DNA of 64,000 nt. Source: JAAYJT01 sp037446395 (GTDB lineage: Bacteria; Bacteroidota; Bacteroidia; Bacteroidales; JAAYJT01). Location: the NCBI GenBank assembly GCA_037446395.1, contig JBBIIP010000004.1, positions 62,001 to 126,000 of the forward strand, read 5' to 3'. The first letter of the stretch is position 1. The number at the start of each line of letters is the position of its first letter. The notes beneath the pieces are model-generated. The model saw only the letters and a list, made by a program, of their open reading frames with translations, was not told the origin of the DNA and made no database searches. A program made the position numbers and the translations under genes. Positions 1 to 9,798 of the stretch are shown piece after piece.

Positions 1-506
1 GTAGTTGGAATGTTACATTCACAGGTGGCTCGCCCAGGATGTATTTTAGGGGCGATCAGGGATCGGCTGCAAACCCGGCTCCCGATAGGTTCTTGCTCTA
101 CACGAATAGCTCAGTAGGTGTTACTTTTGAATTTGATATATCATGGGATGTTATTCCCACCTCATTGCTTGATGCAAATAACAATGTAACCCTCAAAATG
201 TTGTTTTTCAATGCTGATCAAGCCGCCGGAGGTGGGTATGGGTATTACACCGAACTTTTTAAGGTAAAATACGATGGTGTGCGTGCCTGGAAAACTGTTG
301 TTATCAACACAAATGCAACTAGAGTAGGCAATGATTCATTCATGTATAACGCACTAGTTCCTGCTGTAAGTGCTCAAAAATTTGCCCCTAATAATTGCAG
401 AATTATCTGCGTTATGTTCCCTGATTCATATGCATCTGGTGGAACACCAATAACAGGTCAGGCAATGACTGTAAACTTTGATAACGTTAAGTTCGTTATT
501 AATTAA
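1..506 (+). CDS. C-terminal part of a probable surface glycan-binding protein (partial)
   Basis: The reading frame is open to the left edge (first full codon at 3), so only the last 168 residues are visible and the ATG at 39 is internal. No catalytic motif can be seen. The segment is rich in aromatic, Asn and Gly residues and ends in a beta-strand-like stretch (VNFDNVKFVIN), as in the C-terminal carbohydrate-binding domains of Bacteroidota surface glycan-binding lipoproteins. Those genes usually follow SusC/SusD and precede the glycanases, and the next gene here is a GH10 xylanase, so a xylan-binding outer-surface protein is the best guess. This is inferred from context and composition, not from a motif. 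A perfect hairpin terminator follows directly. Confidence 0.5.
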   Translation, partial: SWNVTFTGGSPRMYFRGDQGSAANPAPDRFLLYTNSSVGVTFEFDISWDVIPTSLLDANNNVTLKMLFFNADQAAGGGYGYYTELFKVKYDGVRAWKTVVINTNATRVGNDSFMYNALVPAVSAQKFAPNNCRIICVMFPDSYASGGTPITGQAMTVNFDNVKFVIN

Positions 507-508
507 CC

Positions 509-549
509 TTCAAGGTGGCCATAGGCTATTTGCCTATGGCCACCTTGAA
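509..549 (+). terminator. Perfect 18-bp stem-loop terminator
   Basis: Bases 509-526 pair perfectly with 532-549 around a 5-nt loop, three bases after the stop codon of the partial gene. The downstream sequence is moderately T-rich. This is the strongest hairpin on the + strand of the xylan region and probably ends the upstream SusC/D-type unit, or lowers read-through into the glycanase genes. Confidence 0.75.
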
Positions 550-580
550 TTGTATCCTTGCTTCTTAAGTTTAGCCATTG

Positions 581-1696
581 ATGAAAAATTTTATCTGCTA
601 TTTAATAGTTGCATTATGTTTATGTGGAGCTTCCTGTGGGACTGATGACCCTGATGATATCACTCCGCCCACTAAGCCAGCCAAGCCTAAAACCCTTGAA
701 GAGTACAATCGAGTGACACAAGGTTTAAAGGATTATTTTACAACAGGCGGCTTTTTTGAAATCGGCACAGCAATTGAACCAACGTCTGTTGATAATACCT
801 CTGAAGTGAACCTTATGAAAAGGCATTTTAGCTGTTTGACTGCAGAGAATGTGATGAAATGGTCTTCATTGCAGCCAACCCAAGGAACATACCGATTTGA
901 AGGTGCGGATAAAATTGTGTCATTTGCGCAAAGCAATGGCATGAAAGTCAGAGGCCATACGTTGATCTGGCATTCGCAATGTCCAGATTGGGTCTTCGAA
1001 AAAAACGGTGTTACTGCAACTAAGGATACTGTTTTGAATCGGCTCAGAAAACACATTAATACTGTCATGACCCGATACAAAGGCAAAGTGTATGCATGGG
1101 ATGTAGTGAATGAGGCGATTGATGATGGGAGTGGGTTTTACAAAAGCACTAAATGGTATAACATCTGCGGCGAAGAATTTATCTTTGAGGCTTTTCGTGC
1201 TGCCAGGCAAGCCGATCCACAGGCTAAGTTGTTCTACAACGACTATTCAGAAACCAATGCAACCAAACGCGAAAAAATCTATTTATTATTGAGTAGGTTA
1301 AAGGCCGAAGGGCTGGTTGATGGAATGGGCCTACAAGGGCACTGGAATATCGAAGCTCCATCATCTGAATTGATAATTGAAGCGTTAAACCGCTACTACT
1401 CGCTAGGAATCGAGTTGCACGTCACTGAATTGGATGTTTCGGTCTATAATAGTAACTCTGCACCTCAAATTGTTTATTCCACTGAACTTGAGCAACAACT
1501 TAACTTCTCCTATATCAGATTCTTCAACCTTTTCAGGCTCCATAAGGAAAAAATCACCAATGTAACTTTTTGGGGTTTGACCGATAAGCATTCATGGCTA
1601 AACAATTGGCCTGTGGCCGGTAGACAAAACTATCCGCTTTTATTCGACAGAAATAATGACCCAAAGAAAGCATATTTTGGGATCATCAATTTCTAG
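581..1696 (+). CDS. GH10 endo-1,4-beta-xylanase, lipoprotein
   Basis: Cleaves internal beta-1,4 bonds of xylan. A TTG at 578 is directly followed by ATG 581, which I use, giving 371 aa. The lipoprotein signal ends at Cys19 (LCGASC), so it is probably anchored to the outer membrane. GH10 landmarks are clear: the LIWHSQCPDW segment near residue 128, acid/base Glu178 in WDVVNEAI, nucleophile Glu283 in HVTELD, and the C-terminal FWGLTDKHSWLNNWP substrate loop. The length is normal for a single-domain GH10 with no carbohydrate-binding module. It heads a + strand run of xylan genes. A second GH10 at 11345 differs in sequence and probably in localisation or substrate length. Confidence 0.96.
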   Translation: MKNFICYLIVALCLCGASCGTDDPDDITPPTKPAKPKTLEEYNRVTQGLKDYFTTGGFFEIGTAIEPTSVDNTSEVNLMKRHFSCLTAENVMKWSSLQPTQGTYRFEGADKIVSFAQSNGMKVRGHTLIWHSQCPDWVFEKNGVTATKDTVLNRLRKHINTVMTRYKGKVYAWDVVNEAIDDGSGFYKSTKWYNICGEEFIFEAFRAARQADPQAKLFYNDYSETNATKREKIYLLLSRLKAEGLVDGMGLQGHWNIEAPSSELIIEALNRYYSLGIELHVTELDVSVYNSNSAPQIVYSTELEQQLNFSYIRFFNLFRLHKEKITNVTFWGLTDKHSWLNNWPVAGRQNYPLLFDRNNDPKKAYFGIINF

Positions 1697-1803
1697 TATT
1701 GTCCATCGGTTGGTTAGCAGGCATTCTATTCTTTGCAGATATTTCAACATTCTAAATTAAACTTTAGATTCCTCTTAGTTTGACAAAAGCAAAAGTAATC
1801 GAG

Positions 1804-4431
1804 ATGATCACCAGTCAGAATAATATTGATATATCCAAAGACAATAATACCCTTTGGGTGAATTTTTGTTTTAAAATAAATTCTATCATTCTTATCTTTT
1901 TGGTTGCAGGATCTATTTTTTATCCCATCAAGCTATATGGCCTTGATAAAACTGTGAACTCCGGAACGCAGAATTATATTACATTCAATAAGTCTGAAAA
2001 TAGCTTTACAATTTTTGAATCCGACTTTATAACCCCACTTATAGTTGATGAAAAAGAGTTTCCTGGGGTTCTGCGAATTGTTCGAATGATACAGCAAGAC
2101 CTCAAGAGTATTACCTCAATTGAGCCCAAACTTTATCTGGGCAGGACTGTGAATACCAATTCGATCATCATCGGAACGCTTGGGAAAAGCTCCCTGATTG
2201 AAGAGCTTATCAGAAATAATAAAATTGATGTCTCCGAATTGATCGGCAAGTGGGAAACATCTTTAACAACAGTTATTAATAATCCATTTCCAGGTGTTGA
2301 TCAAGCGCTTGTGGTTGTGGGCAGTGACAAGCGGGGTACTATATACGGCCTATTCGATTTATCGCGTTTTTGTGGCGTTTCGCCATGGTATTGGTGGGCT
2401 GATGTGCCAATAAAAAAGCAAGCAGGCTTGTATTTCTCGTCAGGGAAATATTTAACTTATGAGCCAAAGGTTAAATATCGCGGGATTTTCTTAAACGATG
2501 AAGCACCAGCGCTGACTGGTTGGAGCAAGGTGACATTTGGCGGATTTAATCACAAATTCTATGAAAAAGTCTTTGAGGTTATTCTCAGGCTAAGGGGCAA
2601 TTTTCTTTGGCCAGCCATGTGGGGAAGTGCATTTTTCGATGATGATCCGATGAATGGTCCGCTGGCCGATGAAATGGGAATCGTAATCGGCACTTCCCAC
2701 CATGAGCCTGTTGGGAGAGCACATGATGAGTGGAGACGATATGGCACCGGAAAATGGGATTACAGTATAAATTCAAAAGTTCTTACCGAATTTTGGAAGG
2801 CCGGAATTGCAAGGATGAAAAATTTTGAAACAATTGTTACTGTCGGCATGCGTGGTGATGGAGACGAACCCATGACAGAGCAGGCAAACATCAGCCTCCT
2901 CGAAAAAATCGTGAGCCAGCAACGCAAAATCATCTCACAGGTTACTGGAAAAAAACCTCAGGAAATTCCTCAGGTGTGGGCCTTATATAAAGAAGTTCAA
3001 GACTATTACGACCAAGGCATGAGGGTTCCGGATGATGTGACACTCCTGCTATGCGATGACAATTGGGGCAATGTACGCAAATTACCAAGCCCCAATGCCC
3101 CAAAGCGAAAAGGCGGATATGGAATGTACTATCATTTCGATTACGTCGGAGGCCCAAGGAACTATAAATGGCTGAATGTTAGCCATGTACCAAGAATATG
3201 GGAGCAGATGAATCTCACTTGGCAGCATGGAGTTGACCGAATTTGGGTTGTAAACGTGGGGGATCTAAAGCCCATGGAATATCCGATAACATTCTTTCTT
3301 GATATGGCCTGGAACCCAGACGCTTTTCATGCAAATAACCTTTTTGAGCACACTATAGAATTTTGCCGTGAACAATTTGGAGGAAATTATGCAGAGGAGT
3401 CAGCAAGGCTGATAAATTTATATACGAAATACAACCGAAGAGTTACTCCCGAATTGCTCAATTCCACAACCTATAGCCTACAGAACTATAATGAATTTGA
3501 GAGGGTTAAAAATGAATACAAAGAACTTCTGCTGGACGCATTCAAGCTTTACTATTTGATGCCACGCGAATATCACGACGCTTATGATCAACTTGTCCTT
3601 TTTCCGATTCATGGTATGGCCAATCTTTATGAGATGTATTATGCAGTTGCAAAAAACAATCACCATGCTGCTTCCTTTAATCCCGATGCAAATAAATGGG
3701 GAAATCTTGCCAAGGACTGTTATACCCGGGACTCCTTACTCACAGTGCACTACAATACGGTTATAGCAAATGGCAAATGGCCACACATGATGGATCAGAT
3801 TCGTATAGGCTACACGTATTGGCAGCAGCCCAGAAAACGAGTAATGCCTGCAATTCAAATGATTGATCAACCTTCAATCGCGACTGATTTGGTTTTTATT
3901 GAAGAAGATGGTTTTGTCTCGATTGAAGCAGCTAGTTTTAATCGGTCAAAAAATACGAATAGCATTAATTGGCTAGTAATTCCCGATCTGGGCAAGACTA
4001 TTTGTGGTGTAACCACCTTTCCACAACATATCTACCCAACTCCGAACGAGAAAGTGTTTCTTGAATATGATATCGTGTTTAAGAACATGGGGGATATAGT
4101 TGTTCGGGTGCTATTGTCTCCTACGCTAAACTTCAATGAAAACAAGGGTTTGAGGTATGCGATTTCGTTTGGAGATGATCCGGAAACCGTAGTAAATATT
4201 AATAAAACCTACGATATAAAAGAGATGGAGCAATGGCAAGCAAACAGTATTAATGAAACCAAAACGAAACACACGATTTCGCATCCCGGAATTAATACAT
4301 TACGCTTTCGAGTGCTTGATCCAGGAATAGTACTGCAAAAAATAATAATTGACACCGGTGGGCTCAAGCCATCCTATCTCGGGCCACCTCAAAGCCCAAG
4401 AATATTGAGAAGTGAACTTGGAAAGAAATAA
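1804..4431 (+). CDS. GH115 xylan alpha-1,2-glucuronidase
   Basis: Removes (4-O-methyl-)glucuronic acid side chains from internal as well as terminal xylosyl residues of glucuronoxylan. An upstream TTG at 1780 is in frame, but ATG 1804 is the more usual start (875 aa). A hydrophobic segment at about residues 22-42 is a signal peptide or anchor. The family is recognised by conserved stretches: YRGIFLNDEAPALTGW near 225, RGNFLWPAMWG near 264, GTSHHEPVGRAHDEW near 296, the VGMRGDGDEPM segment, and a C-terminal beta-sandwich region. Length fits GH115. Together with the GH67 enzyme downstream, this locus has both known types of glucuronoxylan alpha-glucuronidase. Confidence 0.93.
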   Translation: MITSQNNIDISKDNNTLWVNFCFKINSIILIFLVAGSIFYPIKLYGLDKTVNSGTQNYITFNKSENSFTIFESDFITPLIVDEKEFPGVLRIVRMIQQDLKSITSIEPKLYLGRTVNTNSIIIGTLGKSSLIEELIRNNKIDVSELIGKWETSLTTVINNPFPGVDQALVVVGSDKRGTIYGLFDLSRFCGVSPWYWWADVPIKKQAGLYFSSGKYLTYEPKVKYRGIFLNDEAPALTGWSKVTFGGFNHKFYEKVFEVILRLRGNFLWPAMWGSAFFDDDPMNGPLADEMGIVIGTSHHEPVGRAHDEWRRYGTGKWDYSINSKVLTEFWKAGIARMKNFETIVTVGMRGDGDEPMTEQANISLLEKIVSQQRKIISQVTGKKPQEIPQVWALYKEVQDYYDQGMRVPDDVTLLLCDDNWGNVRKLPSPNAPKRKGGYGMYYHFDYVGGPRNYKWLNVSHVPRIWEQMNLTWQHGVDRIWVVNVGDLKPMEYPITFFLDMAWNPDAFHANNLFEHTIEFCREQFGGNYAEESARLINLYTKYNRRVTPELLNSTTYSLQNYNEFERVKNEYKELLLDAFKLYYLMPREYHDAYDQLVLFPIHGMANLYEMYYAVAKNNHHAASFNPDANKWGNLAKDCYTRDSLLTVHYNTVIANGKWPHMMDQIRIGYTYWQQPRKRVMPAIQMIDQPSIATDLVFIEEDGFVSIEAASFNRSKNTNSINWLVIPDLGKTICGVTTFPQHIYPTPNEKVFLEYDIVFKNMGDIVVRVLLSPTLNFNENKGLRYAISFGDDPETVVNINKTYDIKEMEQWQANSINETKTKHTISHPGINTLRFRVLDPGIVLQKIIIDTGGLKPSYLGPPQSPRILRSELGKK

Positions 4432-4948
4432 TTCTTTCTGTGTAAAAAGGATGATACAATGAACGAAGTATCCTTAATTGATAACTTTTATATCTGACAA
4501 ACCAGGGAAAATACGGACTAACTTTTTGCTGATAAATGATTTCGTACAACAAATAAAATGTGCAGCATTGTTTCCTCAATAATGTTTGGTAATGGTGAAG
4601 ACTTCTCATGCACCATTCCTGTTTCTTGTTTTTCTGATGATGGTTTTGGTTGGTTAGGGAAAGGGGATTCTGCTTTCATAAATCAAAAATTATCGAAGGC
4701 ATTCATCCCCTTTTCTTCTTTATTACAACCTACTTGTTTCCCCTACCTTTGATTTTTATACTGAGTAAAAAATTTAACACCAAGCAATGCCCAATATCTT
4801 TCCGCGGATAAGTCCAACCCTGAATATAAACATGACATTTGAAATCCAGGTGAACAACCATCAAGAATACAGCTTGATACCTATTGGTCAATTAAAACTT
4901 TCGAGAAACTGAACAGCCCTTTCACTCATATCACGCATTTTTTTTGCC
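4432..4948. other. 517-bp intergenic region with a possible promoter box
   Basis: No convincing gene. The region holds an inverted repeat (4660-4668 with 4705-4713, nine paired bases, 36-nt loop) and, at 4744-4751, TACCTTTG, which fits the Bacteroidota -7 consensus TAnnTTTG. I see no clean TTTG element at the right distance upstream. If the box is used, the GH3 gene would have a leader of nearly 200 nt. The gap suggests that the genes from GH3 onward can be transcribed separately from GH10-GH115. Confidence 0.35.
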
Positions 4949-7603
4949 ATGATCATGACTAAACAATGTTATCTTATATCTGTATTTTTTCTATTTGTCT
5001 TAATTACATCATGTGGTTCGCCAAAAGAGAAGCCATTCCTCGATACTTCCCTTACATTTGAGGAACGATCCCAGGATTTGCTGATGCGTATGACACTACA
5101 TGAGAAGGTTGATTTTATGCGATATGATTCTCCCGGATGTGACCGATTGAGCATTCCGGAATATAATTGGTGGAACGAGTGTTTGCATGGTGTTGCACGC
5201 GCAGGGCATGCTACGGTGTTTCCACAGGCCATTGGCCTCGCTGCCATGTGGGACAGGGAGGAAATGTATCGAATTGGAAATGTAATCTCAGATGAGGCCC
5301 GGGCAAAGCATCATGAATACATCAGGCAAGGGAAAAGAGGAATTTATCGTGGATTGACCTTCTGGACACCCAACATAAATATATTTCGTGATCCACGCTG
5401 GGGACGCGGCATGGAAACGTATGGAGAAGATCCTTACCTTACCGGTGAGCTGGCCGTTCCTTTTATCAGGGGGTTGCAGGGCAGCGATGATAAGTATTTA
5501 AAAGTAGTGGCAACTGTCAAACATTTTGCAGTTCATAGCGGGCCTGAGTCCCTGCGCCACAAGTTTGATGTTTGGCCTTCTGAAAGAGATTTAACAGAGA
5601 CCTACCTTCCACACTTTCAAAAATCAATAAAAGTCGGAAAAGCCTATTCGGTCATGTGCGCTTATCAAAGACTGAGAGGCGTGCCTTGCTGTGGCAACAA
5701 ATACCTTGAGAGCCTTTTGAGGCACCAATGGGGTTTTGAAGGCTACATAGTTTCTGATTGCTGGGCAATTCATGATATGTTTGATGAATCCATGCATCAT
5801 GTAGTCTCAAGTGCAGAAGAGGCTTCAGCAATTGCAGTACTTGCAGGAACCGACCTTGAGTGTGGTGCTTCATATCCTTCGCTCATCAAGGCGGTCGAAA
5901 AAGGATATATTCATGAAGCCGCGATTGACGTTAGCGTAAAAAGGCTGATACTCGCCCGCATGAAACTGGGAATGTTTGATCCTGACGAAAAAGTCAAATA
6001 TGCCAAAATTCCTATCAGCATACTTGAGAGTCCCGAACACAAAGAGCGTGCAACCGATGCAGCCCGAAGATCAATCGTCTTATTAAAAAACGAAAACAAA
6101 ATTCTTCCTCTTAGCAAAGAGATTCAAAAGATCGCGGTAATTGGTCCAAACGCAGACAATCTGGATGTCCTGCTTTCCAACTATAATGGATTTCCTATAG
6201 AGGCGGTAACCCTACTTGCAGGCATCCGTAATAAACTTCCTGGAGCAGAGATTGGTTATGCCCAGGGATGCTACCACGCAGAAGATTTTCCGTTTCTTGA
6301 ACCGATTCCTGCATCATTTCTCTTCACTAACCAGTCTCTCTCCAGAAACGGACTTAACGCTGAATATTTCAACAATATAGATCTCAGCAGAAAACCACTT
6401 CTGAAGCGGGTTGATACAGATATTGATTTCGTATGGGGCACTAAACCTCCGGCCAAAGGTTTTCTCAATGAAGCATTTTCTGCAAGATGGGAAGGGGTTT
6501 TAGTTCCACCTGCAAGCGGAGAATATGCGCTTGGGGGAGAAGGCTTTTCTGGCTTCAGACTTTTTATTGACGGAGAGCTGTTTTGTGAAAGACAAAGCCT
6601 GCACAGTCCGGCGAGAGAATATGACATAAAATTTCTTGAAGCAGGTAAAAAATATCATATCAAGGTTGAGTACTTTCAGAACCATACGGAATATCCAACC
6701 ATGCGTTTGCTCTGGAGCATGCCTCGCCCAAATCTGATTTCAGAAGCAGTTGAACTTGCACGAAATGCGGATGTAGTGATTTTTTGCATGGGTCTGAGTC
6801 CTTTCCTCGAAGGCGAAGAGATGAAAGTCAGGGCGAAGGGGTTTAACGGGGGTGACCGCATCGTCCTTGACCTACCTGAAACTCAGACCATTTTGATGAA
6901 AGAGATACATAAACTCGGAAAGCCCTCGGTACTTGTTCTTTTGAATGGGAGTGCCCTGGCAATAAATTGGGAAGCGCAGAATATTCCCGCCATCATCGAA
7001 GCCTGGTATCCAGGCCAAAGTGGTGGGACAGCCATTGCTGATGTGATCTTTGGTGATTATAATCCCGCCGGACGCTTGCCGGTTACATTTTATAGATCCG
7101 TGAATGATATTCCGGCATTTGAAGATTATTCAATGGATGGCAAGACATACAGATATTTTAAAAAAAGCCCTTTATACGAGTTCGGCTACGGACTTAGTTA
7201 TACCACTTTCAAATATAGTGATCTGAGTGCTCCAAAGCACATTAAAACAGGGGAGCCTATAAAATTATCTGTAAAAATTACAAACGCTGGAAACATGGAT
7301 GGAGATGAGGTGGTTCAACTGTATGTTTCACTTCCCGATGCAATGTTCCCAACATCAATTCGATCGCTACAAGGTTTTAAAAGGCTGCACCTCAAAACCG
7401 GAGAATCTCAATTGGTTGAGTTTACTTTGCTCCCACATCAATTTTCATGCTTTAACAGCAACAATAATCAATCTCAGGTTGCCCCAGGTCATATCCTGAT
7501 ATCGATTGGCAGCAAACAACCTGATGCTTCTTCTATAAAAACTTCTAAAGTTCTGCAAACGCTTGTCGAGGCCAAAGGCGAAATATTATACATAAACAAT
7601 TGA
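4949..7603 (+). CDS. GH3 beta-glycosidase with PA14 insert, probable beta-xylosidase
   Basis: Exo-acting beta-glycosidase, most likely releasing xylose from xylo-oligosaccharides in the periplasm. 884 aa; a lipoprotein signal ends at Cys22 (LITSC). The N-terminal TIM barrel carries the GH3 nucleophile Asp270 in VSDCWAIHDM and the KHFAVHSGPE substrate-binding stretch near 191. The second alpha/beta domain is interrupted by a PA14-like insert at about residues 465-595 (begins LNAEYFNN, includes FRLFIDGEL). A C-terminal fibronectin-III-like domain starts near 765. This PA14-containing layout is common among Bacteroidota GH3 beta-xylosidases and beta-glucosidases. Substrate is inferred from the xylan context. 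GH67 begins 13 bp after its stop. Confidence 0.92.
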   Translation: MIMTKQCYLISVFFLFVLITSCGSPKEKPFLDTSLTFEERSQDLLMRMTLHEKVDFMRYDSPGCDRLSIPEYNWWNECLHGVARAGHATVFPQAIGLAAMWDREEMYRIGNVISDEARAKHHEYIRQGKRGIYRGLTFWTPNINIFRDPRWGRGMETYGEDPYLTGELAVPFIRGLQGSDDKYLKVVATVKHFAVHSGPESLRHKFDVWPSERDLTETYLPHFQKSIKVGKAYSVMCAYQRLRGVPCCGNKYLESLLRHQWGFEGYIVSDCWAIHDMFDESMHHVVSSAEEASAIAVLAGTDLECGASYPSLIKAVEKGYIHEAAIDVSVKRLILARMKLGMFDPDEKVKYAKIPISILESPEHKERATDAARRSIVLLKNENKILPLSKEIQKIAVIGPNADNLDVLLSNYNGFPIEAVTLLAGIRNKLPGAEIGYAQGCYHAEDFPFLEPIPASFLFTNQSLSRNGLNAEYFNNIDLSRKPLLKRVDTDIDFVWGTKPPAKGFLNEAFSARWEGVLVPPASGEYALGGEGFSGFRLFIDGELFCERQSLHSPAREYDIKFLEAGKKYHIKVEYFQNHTEYPTMRLLWSMPRPNLISEAVELARNADVVIFCMGLSPFLEGEEMKVRAKGFNGGDRIVLDLPETQTILMKEIHKLGKPSVLVLLNGSALAINWEAQNIPAIIEAWYPGQSGGTAIADVIFGDYNPAGRLPVTFYRSVNDIPAFEDYSMDGKTYRYFKKSPLYEFGYGLSYTTFKYSDLSAPKHIKTGEPIKLSVKITNAGNMDGDEVVQLYVSLPDAMFPTSIRSLQGFKRLHLKTGESQLVEFTLLPHQFSCFNSNNNQSQVAPGHILISIGSKQPDASSIKTSKVLQTLVEAKGEILYINN

Positions 7604-7616
7604 CGAATAAAGCTTT

Positions 7617-9758
7617 ATGCTAAGAATACTCTTGTTAATTTTCTCTTTTTCAGTCATAAAATTTTTGCAGGCTGAAGACGGTAGCAGATTATGGCTAAGG
7701 TACGTACCAGTATGCTCTATTATGCAGGAAGAATTAGATAATCGTATAGCTTTTATTCATACGGATGCGGTAAATCCGACCATAAAACTTGCCTTAGAGG
7801 AACTGCAGCTTGCAGTGAAAGGATTTATCGGCAAGGACATTTCGGTTTCCAAGGAATTGAAAGACCGTTCACTGGTGCTTGTTGTAGGAGGAAGCCAACT
7901 CGCCAAAAAGTTAAAATTACAAACTCAGCTTGATAAAATGCATCGCGACGGATACCTCATCCGATCTGCAAATCTATATAACCGGAAACTCACAATCATT
8001 GCTTCACCAACAGCAACTGGTGTTCTTTATGGAACTTTTCATTGGATTCGACTGGTTCAGACCGGGGCGCTCAATGCTGGTATGCAAGAAGTTTCCGAAC
8101 CAAAATATGATATCCGCATGTTAAACCACTGGGATAATTTAAATGGCACCATCGAACGCGGCTACGCAGGTTACTCGCTATGGAAATGGTCTGAATTACC
8201 CAATAAGCTTTCTTCTCGCTATGCTGCCTACGCCAGGGCAAACGCCTCGATTGGAATAAACGCAATGGTTCCTAACAACGTGAATGCCAATCCTCTAATT
8301 CTTAGTGATTCATACCTGCCAAAACTTAAAGCATTGGCCGATGTTTTTCGTCCATACGGAATAAAGCTATATGTTGCGGTCAATTTTGCCTCACCTGTGG
8401 CATTGGGAAATCTCCAAAATGCCGATCCACGAGAGATAGAAGTTCAGGAGTGGTGGAATAATAAAGCCAAGGATATCTACCAACTGATTCCGGATTTTGG
8501 TGGCTTTTTGGTGAAGGCAAACTCAGAAGGTCAACCCGGGCCAATGGATTATGGACGGACGCATGCAGATGGTGCCAATATGCTGGCCCGTGCTTTGAAA
8601 CCTTTTGGGGGGATTGTGATATGGAGAGCATTTGTTTACAAGCCCGAAGATCGGGACCGTGCCATGATGGCTTATCTCGAGTTTATGCCCTACGATGGAA
8701 AGTTTGCTGACAATGTGATTATTCAAGTTAAAAATGGCCCGGTTGATTTCCAACCCCGGGAACCATTTAGTCCGCTTTTTGGAGCTATGAAACATACTCC
8801 CACAATGCTCGAACTGCAAATAACGCAGGAATATTTAGGGTTTTCAAATCATCTTGTTTTCTTAGCGCCTTTGTTCGAAGAAACACTTAAAAGCGATACC
8901 TATACCCAAGGCATGGGTTCAACTGTGGCTAAAGTTACTGACGGAACATTGGCGCCAAATAATTATCGGGCCATTGCAGGGGTTGCGAATGTTGGCGAAG
9001 ATACAAATTGGTGCGGACATCATTTTGCACAAGCGAACTGGTTTGCGTTTGGCAGGCAAGCCTGGAATCATGAACTCGGATCCCGGCAAATTGCAGAGGA
9101 GTGGATAAAGATGACATTTAACAACGATCCAGCATTCGTTGAAAAAATTGCTGAAATGATGATTCAATCACGCGAAGCACCGGTAAATTATATGATGCCG
9201 CTTGGTTTGCACCATCTGTTCGCCTGGGGCCACCATTATGGCCCTGAGCCTTGGTGCGATGTACCCGGGGCAAGGGCTGACTGGCTGCCAAAATACTATC
9301 ATAATGCCTCTGAAAAAGGCATTGGGTTCAATCGCACACGAAGCGGAAGCGGAGCAGTTGATCAATATCACCCGCCATTGAACGACATATTTGATGATAT
9401 TCAAACTTGTCCTGAGAAATATGTATTGTGGTTTCATCACGTACCATGGAACCACAGAATGAAATCAGGGAGAACACTTTGGGATGAATTAGCTTATAAG
9501 TATCAGGAAGGCGTAGATACCGTGCGCAATTTTCAAAAAATCTGGGATCGGTCAGAGCAATTTATTGATAAACAAAGGTTTGCTGAAGTTCAATCGAAAT
9601 TACGAATTCAATCACGCGATGCGGTGTGGTGGAAAGATGCCTGCCTTCTTTATTTTCAAACATTTTCACACCTGCCAATACCATTTGAACTTGAACGGCC
9701 CATTCACAACCTGGAAGATTTGAAAAAAATCAAACTCGATCTAAAACACCATAATTAA
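7617..9758 (+). CDS. GH67 alpha-glucuronidase
   Basis: Removes (4-O-methyl-)glucuronic acid from the non-reducing terminal xylose of small aldouronic acids, the products left by GH10 xylanases. 713 aa, with an N-terminal signal peptide (about residues 1-19, no lipobox), so probably periplasmic. Catalytic residues are in place: acid Glu304 in NSEGQPGP, and Asp377 (GPVDFQPREP) with Glu405 (QITQEYLG), whose 28-residue spacing matches Asp364/Glu392 of the Geobacillus enzyme. The sugar acid released still carries the 4-O-methyl group on hardwood-type xylan, which raises the question of how that methyl is removed before uronate catabolism. Confidence 0.96.
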   Translation: MLRILLLIFSFSVIKFLQAEDGSRLWLRYVPVCSIMQEELDNRIAFIHTDAVNPTIKLALEELQLAVKGFIGKDISVSKELKDRSLVLVVGGSQLAKKLKLQTQLDKMHRDGYLIRSANLYNRKLTIIASPTATGVLYGTFHWIRLVQTGALNAGMQEVSEPKYDIRMLNHWDNLNGTIERGYAGYSLWKWSELPNKLSSRYAAYARANASIGINAMVPNNVNANPLILSDSYLPKLKALADVFRPYGIKLYVAVNFASPVALGNLQNADPREIEVQEWWNNKAKDIYQLIPDFGGFLVKANSEGQPGPMDYGRTHADGANMLARALKPFGGIVIWRAFVYKPEDRDRAMMAYLEFMPYDGKFADNVIIQVKNGPVDFQPREPFSPLFGAMKHTPTMLELQITQEYLGFSNHLVFLAPLFEETLKSDTYTQGMGSTVAKVTDGTLAPNNYRAIAGVANVGEDTNWCGHHFAQANWFAFGRQAWNHELGSRQIAEEWIKMTFNNDPAFVEKIAEMMIQSREAPVNYMMPLGLHHLFAWGHHYGPEPWCDVPGARADWLPKYYHNASEKGIGFNRTRSGSGAVDQYHPPLNDIFDDIQTCPEKYVLWFHHVPWNHRMKSGRTLWDELAYKYQEGVDTVRNFQKIWDRSEQFIDKQRFAEVQSKLRIQSRDAVWWKDACLLYFQTFSHLPIPFELERPIHNLEDLKKIKLDLKHHN

Positions 9759-9798
9759 AAATTCAAAGCTGCACACAAATCAAAACAATTACATAATT

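Noticed and set aside
4660..4713. Inverted repeat as a terminator for GH115
   Set aside because: The loop is 36 nt, the site is more than 200 bp from the stop codon and no T-tract follows the stem in a convincing way.
4558..4752. 64-codon ORF in the gap before GH3
   Set aside because: Low-complexity composition and overlap with the probable promoter box; no sign of a real protein.
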